Below the pieces are notes generated by a model, which was given only the letters and a program-made list of their open reading frames with translations, did no database searches and was not told the origin of the DNA. A stretch of DNA of 8,877 nt from Chloroflexota bacterium (GTDB lineage Bacteria; Chloroflexota; Anaerolineae; Aggregatilineales; Phototrophicaceae), in the NCBI GenBank assembly GCA_023392115.1, contig JAEVZT010000472.1, positions 1 through 8,877 on the forward strand. Reading direction: 5' to 3'. Shown piece by piece: positions 1 through 5,089 of the stretch (its first letter is position 1; each line of letters starts with the position of its first letter). Position numbers and translations under genes: made by a program.

Positions 1-2
1 CC

Positions 3-758
3 GGGGCATCAGAACCGCGACCGGTCAACAGTGCCCTGTCGAGCATCCTGCGCGAATCGCGGCAGGCAGCATACGAGTCGGAAGCGCCGGTGTTGTTCTT
101 CACACACGGTGACGATCCCGCGATCGACGGCGAGGTCGCCGTGTTCAAGGCGCTGCTGTGGGAACGCCCGCACCGAATCATCAATGGCGACGTGCTGCTG
201 ATCCTGCCGCCGCACACGGCGACGCTGCTGACGACACTCGCGCCGTTTCAGGCATGGGAAGAAATCGAGGCGGCGGGGCTGGCGCTCGACGTGGTTGAGC
301 ATCCGCGCCGTGAAGGGGCGCTGCCGTTTGTGGCGACGGCTTACGATGGCGCGAGCGATCCGGCAGGTTTCACGGCGGTCGATCCGGTGATGTTCGCCGA
401 TGGGACGACGCTTGAAGGCTGGCGCGTCCGCCGCGTCGGCGATCGCCTGCGCGTGTCGACCCTGTGGCGCGCCGTCGATCCGCCCGCGGACACCACGATT
501 CAGCAGTTTCACCACCTGCGAACGGCTGACACAGCCGAAGGCGATCCGCTGATGGTGTCCGACGTGCCGCTGTCGATCCATACGTGGCAGTCAGGCGACC
601 GCGTGGTCGTCATGGCGGATTTCTTCGACGTGCCGCCCGGTGAGGGCTACACGGTCGACGTCGGGCATTACACGCTGCCTGACGTCAGCCGCATACCTAT
701 TACTGGCAGCGATCAAACGCACGTCCGCCTCGGCGCGTTCGACGTGACCGTACCGTAA
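3..758 (+). CDS. C-terminal part of a probable glycosyltransferase-39-type membrane protein (5' partial)
   Basis: The frame is open from the left edge of the window and ends with TAA at 756-758, so 251 residues are visible and the true start lies outside. A GTG at 90 could be read as a start, but coherent protein sequence (ending ESEAPVLFFTHGDD) runs through it and there is no ribosome binding site, so I read this as a fragment. There is no membrane segment here. The first ~110 residues look like an alpha/beta soluble domain. The rest, from about FADGTTLEGWRVRR onward, looks like a beta-sandwich with the phrases TLWRAVDPP, IQQFHHLRTADTAEGDP and VDVGHYTLPD. From memory, this tail is common at the extracytoplasmic C-terminus of Chloroflexota GT39/PMT-like polytopic glycosyltransferases. 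The family assignment is recognition without a search. The catalytic transmembrane half is not in view, so the reaction cannot be confirmed. Confidence 0.6.
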   Translation, partial: GASEPRPVNSALSSILRESRQAAYESEAPVLFFTHGDDPAIDGEVAVFKALLWERPHRIINGDVLLILPPHTATLLTTLAPFQAWEEIEAAGLALDVVEHPRREGALPFVATAYDGASDPAGFTAVDPVMFADGTTLEGWRVRRVGDRLRVSTLWRAVDPPADTTIQQFHHLRTADTAEGDPLMVSDVPLSIHTWQSGDRVVVMADFFDVPPGEGYTVDVGHYTLPDVSRIPITGSDQTHVRLGAFDVTVP

Positions 759-773
759 ACCCATCGGGTGATA

Positions 774-808
774 TTGCAACTGTTATAAGTTACAATGTAC
801 CTATAAGT
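774..808 (+). promoter_or_regulatory. AT-rich putative promoter/operator of the toxin-antitoxin pair
   Basis: This is a strikingly AT-rich island in GC-rich DNA, directly upstream of the antitoxin-like gene. It holds TTGCAA (774-779), an extended-minus-10-like TGTTATAAG (781-789), TACAAT (791-796) and the near-palindrome AACTGTTATAAGTT (778-791). TATAAGT occurs twice, at 784-790 and 802-808, 18 bp apart. No single -35/-10 pair has ideal spacing, so the exact promoter is uncertain. Repeated half-sites beside a -10 box are what an autoregulated TA operon would have, since ribbon-helix-helix antitoxins bind such repeats. The operator role is inference. Confidence 0.3.
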
Positions 809-824
809 GCCGAGAGGTGGTGTG

Positions 825-1091
825 ATGGCTTCACAAAAGGCTGATGTTCGCCAGCATACATACACTGTCAGTTTCAGCGACAAGGAACTCGATCTGTTGG
901 AAGTATTCGCCGCCGAGCAGGGGATCGATGACTTGTCGGAAGCCATTCCCGCGCTGCTGCACGAACTGGTACGTCTGAACGACGCGCTGTGGGACACTAA
1001 ACTCTCTGAGGAAAACACGGCGGTCGACAAGTTGGCGCGCGAGGCACTGGAAGAACACCAAGCCGGGCTTACCGAGGACTTCGACGACTAA
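825..1091 (+). CDS. Small ribbon-helix-helix-like protein, probable antitoxin
   Basis: An 88-residue acidic protein. I chose ATG 825 over the upstream in-frame GTG at 807 because GAGAGG (812-817) lies at good distance before it, while nothing precedes the GTG. Residues 12-50 read as a beta strand (TYTVSFS) followed by two helices (KELDLLEVFAAEQG; SEAIPALLHELV), the layout of ribbon-helix-helix DNA-binding antitoxins. The C-terminal half is acidic and helical (DALWDTKLSEENTAVDKLAREALEEHQAG) and ends in EDFDD, as expected for a toxin-wrapping tail. Its stop is 6 nt before a RelE-like gene, so the two are almost surely co-transcribed and probably form a neutralising complex that represses its own promoter. 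The fold and role are inferred from pattern and context. It could also be an orphan regulator. Confidence 0.6.
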   Translation: MASQKADVRQHTYTVSFSDKELDLLEVFAAEQGIDDLSEAIPALLHELVRLNDALWDTKLSEENTAVDKLAREALEEHQAGLTEDFDD

Positions 1092-1097
1092 AACCCC

Positions 1098-1370
1098 GTG
1101 AAGTCTACGCGCACACGCCGCTTTCGAGACCTCTACGACGCGCTTTCGGTAGCTATCCAGAAACAAGCCGACAAAGCTTTTGAGCAGTTTCAGCGCGATC
1201 CAAATCACGTCGGGCTGAATTTCAAGCCAGTTGGGGGCGATCCGGTCTGGTATTCGGTGCGCATCGGAATCAGCTACCGCGCGCTTTGCACACGTGCGGC
1301 TGACGGGGCATATATCTGGTTCTGGATCGGCTCACATGCCGAATATGACAAGCTGCTGAAAACGCGATAA
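1098..1370 (+). CDS. RelE/ParE/HigB-superfamily toxin-like protein
   Basis: A 90-residue protein starting at GTG 1098. The antitoxin stop at 1089 is in the same frame, so this is the first possible start after it. The sequence fits the RelE/ParE fold: N-terminal helices (FRDLYDALSVAIQKQADKAFEQFQRDP), then strands with YSVRIGISYRAL (52-63) and IWFWIGSHAEYDKLL (73-87). The conserved tail contains His80 and Tyr83. Members of this superfamily are mostly ribosome-dependent mRNA interferases or gyrase poisons. Which activity applies here cannot be told from sequence, and some of these short relatives may be non-toxic. The 6-nt gap and the weak ribosome binding site before a GTG suggest translation coupled to, and lower than, that of the upstream antitoxin. 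Length is normal for the family and no damage is seen. Confidence 0.75.
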   Translation: MKSTRTRRFRDLYDALSVAIQKQADKAFEQFQRDPNHVGLNFKPVGGDPVWYSVRIGISYRALCTRAADGAYIWFWIGSHAEYDKLLKTR

Positions 1371-1371
1371 A

Positions 1372-1477
1372 CAGTAGCCAGTTCACAGTCAGTGAATCGA
1401 GCACCTACTGTGAACTGTTTACTGTAAACTGTAAACTCTCTGTCTCATCACTCATTACTCGTCACTCGGAACTCACC
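1372..1477 (+). repeat. Heptanucleotide periodic repeat tract
   Basis: The spacer between the toxin-like gene and the alpha/beta hydrolase is organised in 7-bp steps. ACT begins at 1407, 1414, 1421, 1428, 1435, 1450, 1457, 1464 and 1471. The units are ACTGTGA, ACTGTTT, ACTGTAA, ACTGTAA and ACTCTCT, then one irregular 8-mer (1442-1449), then ACTCATT, ACTCGTC, ACTCGGA and ACTCACC. On the left, the reverse complement of the motif (CAGT) recurs at 1372, 1379 and 1386, again 7 bp apart. The array thus reads inward from both sides. It stops one base before the ATG at 1479. It resembles the short tandemly repeated heptamers (STRR) known from filamentous cyanobacteria. Its function is unknown. Confidence 0.8.
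1379..1417 (+). repeat. Perfect 11-bp inverted repeat inside the heptamer tract
   Basis: CAGTTCACAGT (1379-1389) and ACTGTGAACTG (1407-1417) are exact reverse complements separated by 17 nt. In RNA they would form a hairpin, followed only by TTT. It could be a weak terminator for the toxin-antitoxin transcript or a protein-binding site. It may also be just a by-product of heptamer units lying in both orientations. Confidence 0.6.
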
Positions 1478-1478
1478 C

Positions 1479-2243
1479 ATGCCCCTGATTGAAACCGCCC
1501 GCGCCCCCATCTGGATCGCCGACCAGCGCCGACCCGCTTCTGAGTCGCCGGTCGTCGTGCTGATTCACGGGGCGGCGGGATCGCGGCTCGACTGGTCGGC
1601 GGAGATGCGCCGCCTGCGCGCGGGCGTGATCGCGCTTGACCTGCCCGGACATGGCAAGAGTCCCGCGCCGGGGCGGTCGAGCGTCGCCGAGTACGCCGCC
1701 GACGTAGTCGCGCTGCTCGACGCGCTAAAGGTCGATCGGGCGGCGCTGGTCGGGCACAGCCTCGGCGCGGCGATCGCCCTGCAAATCGCGCTCGATCACG
1801 CGGAACGGGCGCTTGGCATCGCCCTGATCGGCGCGGGGGCGAAGCTGGCGGTGCATCCCGACATCCTCAACAATATCCAAACTGATCAGGCGAAGGTCGC
1901 GGCGCTGCTGTCGGAGTGGTTCTGGGCGCAGGGCGCGCCGGAGGATCAGCGCCAGCAAGGGTACGCCGCGCTGATGCAGACTCCGGCGGACGTCATGCTC
2001 GGCGATTTCACCGCCTCGAACGCCTTCGACGTGCGCGACAGGCTGGCGGAAATCCGCGTGCCGACGCTGATCGTCAGCGGGGCGGAAGATCGCATGACGC
2101 CGCCGAAGTACAGCCAGTACCTGCACGAACGCATCGCCGGATCGACGCTGGTGACGATCGAGCGCGCGGGACATAAAGTGGTGCTGGAAAAGCCGCAGGC
2201 CGCCGCCGACGCCGTGCAAGCGTGGCTCGACAAGCTCAGATAA
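1479..2243 (+). CDS. Alpha/beta-fold hydrolase
   Basis: A complete 254-residue single-domain alpha/beta hydrolase without signal peptide, so presumably cytoplasmic. The oxyanion-hole motif HG is at 30-31 (VVVLIHGAAGS) and the strand-turn DLPGHGKS at 54-61. The nucleophile elbow GHSLG is at 92-96 (Ser94), the acid is Asp204 in GAEDRMTPP, and His232 is in GHKVVLEKP. The catalytic triad is therefore intact. The cap region (about 125-185) is short. Typical members are carboxylesterases, lactonases or C-C bond hydrolases, and the substrate cannot be read from the sequence. ATG 1479 gives the usual family N-terminus. Only a weak GGA precedes it, and the heptamer repeats abut it. A serine hydrolase gene follows after 23 nt, so the two may share a transcript. 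Confidence 0.9.
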   Translation: MPLIETARAPIWIADQRRPASESPVVVLIHGAAGSRLDWSAEMRRLRAGVIALDLPGHGKSPAPGRSSVAEYAADVVALLDALKVDRAALVGHSLGAAIALQIALDHAERALGIALIGAGAKLAVHPDILNNIQTDQAKVAALLSEWFWAQGAPEDQRQQGYAALMQTPADVMLGDFTASNAFDVRDRLAEIRVPTLIVSGAEDRMTPPKYSQYLHERIAGSTLVTIERAGHKVVLEKPQAAADAVQAWLDKLR

Positions 2244-2266
2244 TCATCTCTCACTGAGGAAGAACA

Positions 2267-3256
2267 ATGGACATTGAGCGCCTGATCGACGCCAATTTCA
2301 GCGGCGTCGTTTCCGTCCGCCAGAACGGCAAGACCACATTTCAGAAGGCGTATGGCTATGCCGATCTGCCGAACCGCATACCGAACGAAGTCGACACGAA
2401 GTTTGCGACGGCGTCCGCCGGAAAGGCGTTCGTCGCCGCCGGCGTGCTCAAGCTGATCGAGCAGGGGCGGCTGGACTTCGACAGCGCGATCGGCGCTCTG
2501 CTTGACTTCGACCTCAAGGCGATCGATCGACAGATCACCGTGCGCCAACTGCTGACGCACACGTCCGGCATTCCCGACTACTTCGACGAGTCGGTCATGG
2601 ACGAATACGCCGATCTGTGGCGCGACTTCCCGAACTACCGCATTCGCGCGTCGGCTGACCTGCTCCCGCTGTTCATCGACAAGCCGATGATGTACCCACC
2701 GAGCGAGCGCTTTCAGTACAGCAACAGCGGCTACGTCGTGCTCGGGCTGATCATCGAGAAGGTGATTGGGGTGCCGTTCGACGGCTATCTCGCGGACGCC
2801 GTCTTCAAACCGTGCGGCATGGCGAATACCGGCTACTATGAACTCGACAGGCTGCCCGCCAAGTGCGCCAACGCCTACATCTACGACGAGGCGCGCGGCG
2901 AGCACTACACCAACATCTACAGCGTCGACGCCAAAGGGACAGGGGCGGGCGGCGCGTTTACGACGGTTGTGGATGTCGAACGCTTCTGGGACGGGCTGCT
3001 CGGCGGTGCAATCATTTCTGACTCGCTGGTGCGCGAGATGCTGACGTCGCAGGTCGACAGCCGCGAATATGGCTACGGTATGTGGTTGAGCGAGCGCGGC
3101 GGGGCGCTGATCCCATATTTTCAAGGGGCAGATCCCGGCGTCAGCTTCATATCGTCGTGCGATCCGCAAACTCGGACGACGATCACGCTCGTTAGCAATT
3201 TCGGCTCCGATGTATGGACTCTGCACGACAAAATTGGCGCGCAAATCGGACGCTGA
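2267..3256 (+). CDS. Serine hydrolase, class C beta-lactamase / S12 family
   Basis: A complete 329-residue protein with a strong ribosome binding site (GAGGAAG, 2256-2262) before ATG 2267. Family landmarks are visible. The nucleophile motif S-x-x-K is Ser50-Ala-Gly-Lys53, LLTHTSGIPDY is at 95-105, and YSN is at 151-153 with Tyr151 as the general base. GYVVLGLIIEKV follows. The third motif, normally H-x-G or K-T-G, should lie in FQGADPG (285-291). There the expected His/Lys position seems to be Gln286, which is unusual. The family includes esterases, D-aminopeptidases and DD-peptidases, and most environmental members are not antibiotic-resistance enzymes. No signal peptide or lipobox is seen, so it is predicted cytoplasmic. 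That is less usual for cell-wall enzymes and favours a small-molecule esterase or peptidase role. It follows the alpha/beta hydrolase gene closely, probably in the same transcript. Confidence 0.88.
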   Translation: MDIERLIDANFSGVVSVRQNGKTTFQKAYGYADLPNRIPNEVDTKFATASAGKAFVAAGVLKLIEQGRLDFDSAIGALLDFDLKAIDRQITVRQLLTHTSGIPDYFDESVMDEYADLWRDFPNYRIRASADLLPLFIDKPMMYPPSERFQYSNSGYVVLGLIIEKVIGVPFDGYLADAVFKPCGMANTGYYELDRLPAKCANAYIYDEARGEHYTNIYSVDAKGTGAGGAFTTVVDVERFWDGLLGGAIISDSLVREMLTSQVDSREYGYGMWLSERGGALIPYFQGADPGVSFISSCDPQTRTTITLVSNFGSDVWTLHDKIGAQIGR

Positions 3257-3261
3257 ATTGC

Positions 3262-3290
3262 TTGCCAAACGCCTGATTCTTGGCTAAAAT
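3262..3290 (+). promoter_or_regulatory. Sigma70-like promoter of the VOC gene
   Basis: TTGCCA (3262-3267) and TAAAAT (3285-3290) are separated by exactly 17 nt, a near-consensus housekeeping promoter. Transcription would begin near 3297, giving a leader of about 27 nt before ATG 3324. GCCAA (3264-3268) and TTGGC (3280-3284) form a 5-bp inverted repeat within the -35/spacer region and could be an operator. Confidence 0.6.
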
Positions 3291-3291
3291 T

Positions 3292-3305
3292 AGAACAAGT
3301 GTTTG
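3292..3305 (+). promoter_or_regulatory. LexA-box-like palindrome at the predicted start site
   Basis: AGAACAAGTGTTTG matches the Gram-positive SOS box consensus CGAACRNRYGTTYG at all positions except the first. It lies directly over the expected transcription start of the promoter just upstream, where a repressor would block initiation. The match is by eye. LexA specificity varies among phyla, and the regulated gene is not a classic SOS gene, so the assignment is tentative. Confidence 0.3.
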
Positions 3306-3323
3306 GATAAAAAGAGCAGAGTC

Positions 3324-3731
3324 ATGATCACACCTGTCCTTCGTGTCCGGGATGTCGATCTCAGTTTGCAGTTCTATACACAACTGCTTGGATTCAAGGG
3401 GGAAGGCGGTTTGCCCGGCGCTGATGGCAAGACCGTCTACGCCGAAGCGTACATGGGCGACGCGAAGCTGATGATCAGCCGCCGCACGTCGACGGCACAC
3501 TGTATCGGCGAGCTGTACATCGATCTGCCTGACGCGATCGACATTCGCCGCTTTCACGCCTTCCTGCGCGCGCGCGAAGTGCCGATGTGCGAGGACTTGC
3601 GCGAGGAAATCTGGGGCGACTGCGCCTTCACCATCACCGACCTCGACGGTAACCGGCTGACGTTCGCGCAGAGGGTCAGGCGCGCGGTGATACCCGGCGC
3701 TCAACTGTTGGCGTTCGAACACATCGCCTGA
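3324..3731 (+). CDS. VOC-superfamily (glyoxalase/bleomycin-resistance fold) protein
   Basis: A 135-residue protein with the paired beta-alpha-beta-beta-beta layout of the vicinal oxygen chelate fold. The first module holds ITPVLRVRDVDLSLQFYTQLLGF (2-24) and the second GELYIDLPD (62-70) through FTITDLDGNRLTFAQ (102-116), including the common WGD (97-99) and DLDGN (106-110). I prefer ATG 3324, which gives the canonical N-terminus, over the in-frame TTG at 3303, which overlaps the predicted transcription start region. The usual first metal-binding His of glyoxalase I is absent and the final Glu position reads Ala-Gln. It is therefore more likely a ligand-binding or sequestration protein than a metal-dependent glyoxalase. 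It has its own promoter upstream and an intrinsic terminator immediately downstream, so it may be largely monocistronic. Confidence 0.88.
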   Translation: MITPVLRVRDVDLSLQFYTQLLGFKGEGGLPGADGKTVYAEAYMGDAKLMISRRTSTAHCIGELYIDLPDAIDIRRFHAFLRAREVPMCEDLREEIWGDCAFTITDLDGNRLTFAQRVRRAVIPGAQLLAFEHIA

Positions 3732-3740
3732 TAACATCGA

Positions 3741-3766
3741 AGGGCGGGGAGAAACCCCGCTCTTTT
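3741..3766 (+). terminator. Intrinsic terminator after the VOC gene
   Basis: AGGGCGGGG (3741-3749), a 5-nt loop AGAAA and CCCCGCTCT (3755-3763) form a 9-bp stem with one G-U pair, followed by TTT (the run is TTTT counting the last stem base). It starts 10 nt after the VOC stop. Because no promoter is visible between it and the next gene, it may act as a partial terminator that lowers expression of the downstream LOG-family gene. Confidence 0.75.
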
Positions 3767-3787
3767 CGACTCACGATCAGGTGAATA

Positions 3788-4354
3788 ATGAATCTCTGCG
3801 TCTATTGTTCTTCAAGCAATGCTGTCGATCCAAAATACTTCACCGTCGCCACCGAACTCGGCGCGATGCTGGCGGCGCGCGGTGATACGCTTGTCTACGG
3901 CGGCTCAAGCATCGGCTTGATGGGGGCGATCGCGCGGGCGGTGCATCAGGGCAGCGGGCGCGTTGTTGGCGTCATCCCGCAGGCGCTTGTCGACATGGAA
4001 GTCGCCTACAATACGGCGGATGAACTCTTGGTGACCGAAACCATGCGCGAGCGCAAGGCGGCGATGGAAGCCCGCGCCGACGCGTTTCTGGCGCTCCCCG
4101 GCGGCTTAGGGACGCTTGAAGAAGTGTTTGAAATCCTCGTGCTCAAGCAGCTGCGCCTGCTCAACAAGCCGGTCGTGCTGCTGAACGTCGACGGTTTCTA
4201 CGATCCGCTGGTGCAGTTGTTCGAAACCATGCGCGAAGCCCGATTTGTGAAACCCAACTACAGCGTTCTCTACCATCTCGCGCCCGATCTGGCAGACACG
4301 TTCAGCTATATCGACACGTATCAGCCGGTCGAGATCGAGCCGAAGACGTTCTAG
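3788..4354 (+). CDS. LOG family protein (TIGR00730), nucleoside 5'-monophosphate phosphoribohydrolase
   Basis: A complete 188-residue Rossmann-like protein of typical family length. Signature motifs are YGGSSIGLMG (37-46), the MRERK segment (86-90) and PGGLGTLEE (104-112). The last is the PGGxGTxxE motif that binds and cleaves the N-glycosidic bond of nucleoside monophosphates. In plants and some bacteria this family releases free cytokinin bases (LOG, lonely guy). Many bacterial members hydrolyse AMP or are uncharacterised, and older annotations as lysine decarboxylase are wrong. ATG 3788 is preceded by AGGTGA (3779-3784). The gene sits 56 nt after the VOC gene, with a terminator between, and no separate promoter is evident. 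No isopentenyltransferase gene is in view, so cytokinin production cannot be inferred. Confidence 0.92.
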   Translation: MNLCVYCSSSNAVDPKYFTVATELGAMLAARGDTLVYGGSSIGLMGAIARAVHQGSGRVVGVIPQALVDMEVAYNTADELLVTETMRERKAAMEARADAFLALPGGLGTLEEVFEILVLKQLRLLNKPVVLLNVDGFYDPLVQLFETMREARFVKPNYSVLYHLAPDLADTFSYIDTYQPVEIEPKTF

Positions 4355-4360
4355 AACGCC

Positions 4361-4495
4361 ATTACCCCTCAACCCCCAAACCCTTCTCCCACGCAAGCGG
4401 GGAGAAGGGGAGAAATCATGCTTTTGTCCCTCTCCCCGCTTGCGTGGGAGAGGGACGGCTTGCATCGCAAGCAGGGTGAGGGGAGTAGGGTGTAG
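4361..4495. repeat. GC-rich palindromic element between convergent genes (copy 1)
   Basis: This stretch fills the gap between the LOG-family stop and the stop of the minus-strand ATL gene. It is a nested palindrome. The 19-nt core CTCCCACGCAAGCGGGGAG (4386-4404) is exactly complementary to 4432-4450. It lies in longer, less perfect arms (4381-4409 and 4428-4454) and is flanked by a small hairpin (GCTTGC 4458-4463, GCAAGC 4467-4472). The CCC-rich left flank and the GGGTGAGGGG-rich right flank (4474 onward) are roughly complementary. The start motif ACCCCTCAACCCCC (4364-4377) recurs with one change at 8513-8526. It probably acts as a terminator on both strands and looks like a dispersed REP- or MITE-like element. 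No coding capacity is seen. Confidence 0.75.
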
Positions 4496-4503
4496 ATGGT
4501 TGT

Positions 4504-4959
4504 TTAGAACAAACTTAACTGCTGCGGGGCGTCGGATGGCGGCTTCTTCAACGAGCGCGGCGTCCGCAGCCCGTTGGCGGCGATCCACGCCGGATCGGGA
4601 CCTTCCCAGCCGAATTGATCGAGGTCGACGCGCTCGTAGTCGTCGGGCATCCCCCCTTCGGCGCGCAGGCGTGCGCGCTGAAGCGCGGCGGCGACGCTGT
4701 CTTCCGGCAGGCTGATCCCGCCCTTGGCGTTGATGACCCGATGCCACGGCACGGTTTTCTCGTCGACGCCTGAAACGGCGTTCATCGCGTCGCCGACCCA
4801 ACGCGGCGCGAGGCGCTCATAGTCCTTGGACTCAATCCCATCTGGCGGCGGGATCATGCCGGCGATCTGCCCATAGGTGGCGACCGCGCCCGACGGTATC
4901 TGGCGCACGATCTCCCAGACGACGCGATTGAAGGCGAGCGGGTCGGGTAGTGTGAGCAT
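4504..4959 (-). CDS. Alkyltransferase-like (ATL) protein, MGMT/Ogt DNA-binding fold, with sliding-clamp motif
   Basis: A 151-residue protein starting at the ATG complementary to 4957-4959, with a strong GGAGG (4965-4969) 5 nt upstream. Residues 8-85 match the O6-alkylguanine transferase C-terminal domain: FNRVVWEIVRQIPSGAVATYGQIA, then RWVGDAMN (Arg53 is a candidate arginine finger). The active-site motif, PCHRV in true alkyltransferases, is PWHRV (71-75). Replacement of Cys by Trp is the mark of ATL proteins, which bind alkylated guanine without repairing it and hand the lesion to nucleotide excision repair. A tail of about 60 residues follows, containing QFGWEGPDPAWIA. The last five residues are QLSLF (147-151), the bacterial beta-clamp-binding consensus pentapeptide. 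It is transcribed divergently from the peptidase operon. Family assignment is firm, while clamp binding is predicted. Confidence 0.9.
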   Translation of the reverse strand: MLTLPDPLAFNRVVWEIVRQIPSGAVATYGQIAGMIPPPDGIESKDYERLAPRWVGDAMNAVSGVDEKTVPWHRVINAKGGISLPEDSVAAALQRARLRAEGGMPDDYERVDLDQFGWEGPDPAWIAANGLRTPRSLKKPPSDAPQQLSLF

Positions 4960-4985
4960 GGGAGCCTCCGTTTTCTAGCACAATG

Positions 4986-5014
4986 AGTATAGTGCCGCGC
5001 GGGAGCGGTCGCAA
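4986..5014 (-). promoter_or_regulatory. Sigma70-like promoter of the ATL gene
   Basis: On the minus strand, TTGCGA (complement of 5009-5014) and TATACT (complement of 4986-4991) are 17 nt apart. The start site would be near 4979, leaving a leader of about 20 nt that contains the GGAGG ribosome binding site. Confidence 0.6.
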
Positions 5015-5023
5015 AGCGCGCGG
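4995..5023. promoter_or_regulatory. Inverted repeat between the divergent promoters, candidate operator
   Basis: CCGCGCG (4995-5001) and CGCGCGG (5017-5023) are exact reverse complements with a 15-nt spacer. The left arm lies in the spacer of the ATL promoter. The region between the arms contains the ATL -35 box. The right arm ends 4 bp before the -35 box of the opposite promoter. A regulator bound here could affect both genes. GC-rich repeats can arise by chance in this DNA, so this is only a candidate. Confidence 0.3.
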
Positions 5024-5027
5024 TTGT

Positions 5028-5056
5028 TTGCAGCCAGTCAGCTTTAGAACTATTAT
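5028..5056 (+). promoter_or_regulatory. Sigma70-like promoter of the M32-S9 peptidase operon
   Basis: TTGCAG (5028-5033) and TATTAT (5051-5056) are separated by 17 nt. Transcription would start near 5063, about 27 nt before the GTG start at 5090. The -35 box is only 13 bp from the -35 box of the divergent ATL promoter. Confidence 0.6.
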
Positions 5057-5089
5057 CATCGTTGAAGTTTCTTTGAATGGGGGTTACGC

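Noticed and set aside
9..581. Long minus-strand open frame (190 codons) opposite the glycosyltransferase-like fragment
   Set aside because: Arg/His/Gln-rich composition typical of an antisense shadow of a GC-rich gene. The plus-strand frame carries the coherent protein.
759..769. Small hairpin ACCC-ATC-GGGT after the first gene's stop
   Set aside because: Only 4 bp and no T-run, so not supportable as a terminator.
1372..1477. CRISPR array
   Set aside because: The periodicity is 7 bp, with no 23-40-bp repeats, no unique spacers and no cas genes.
1946..3268. 440-codon minus-strand open frame across the alpha/beta hydrolase and serine hydrolase genes
   Set aside because: It spans two well-recognised plus-strand genes with intact catalytic motifs and their ribosome binding site. 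The translation is low-complexity Arg/Val/Asp-rich and matches no fold I recognise.
4504..4959. Active O6-methylguanine-DNA methyltransferase
   Set aside because: The acceptor Cys of PCHRV is replaced by Trp at residue 72, so it cannot transfer alkyl groups to itself.
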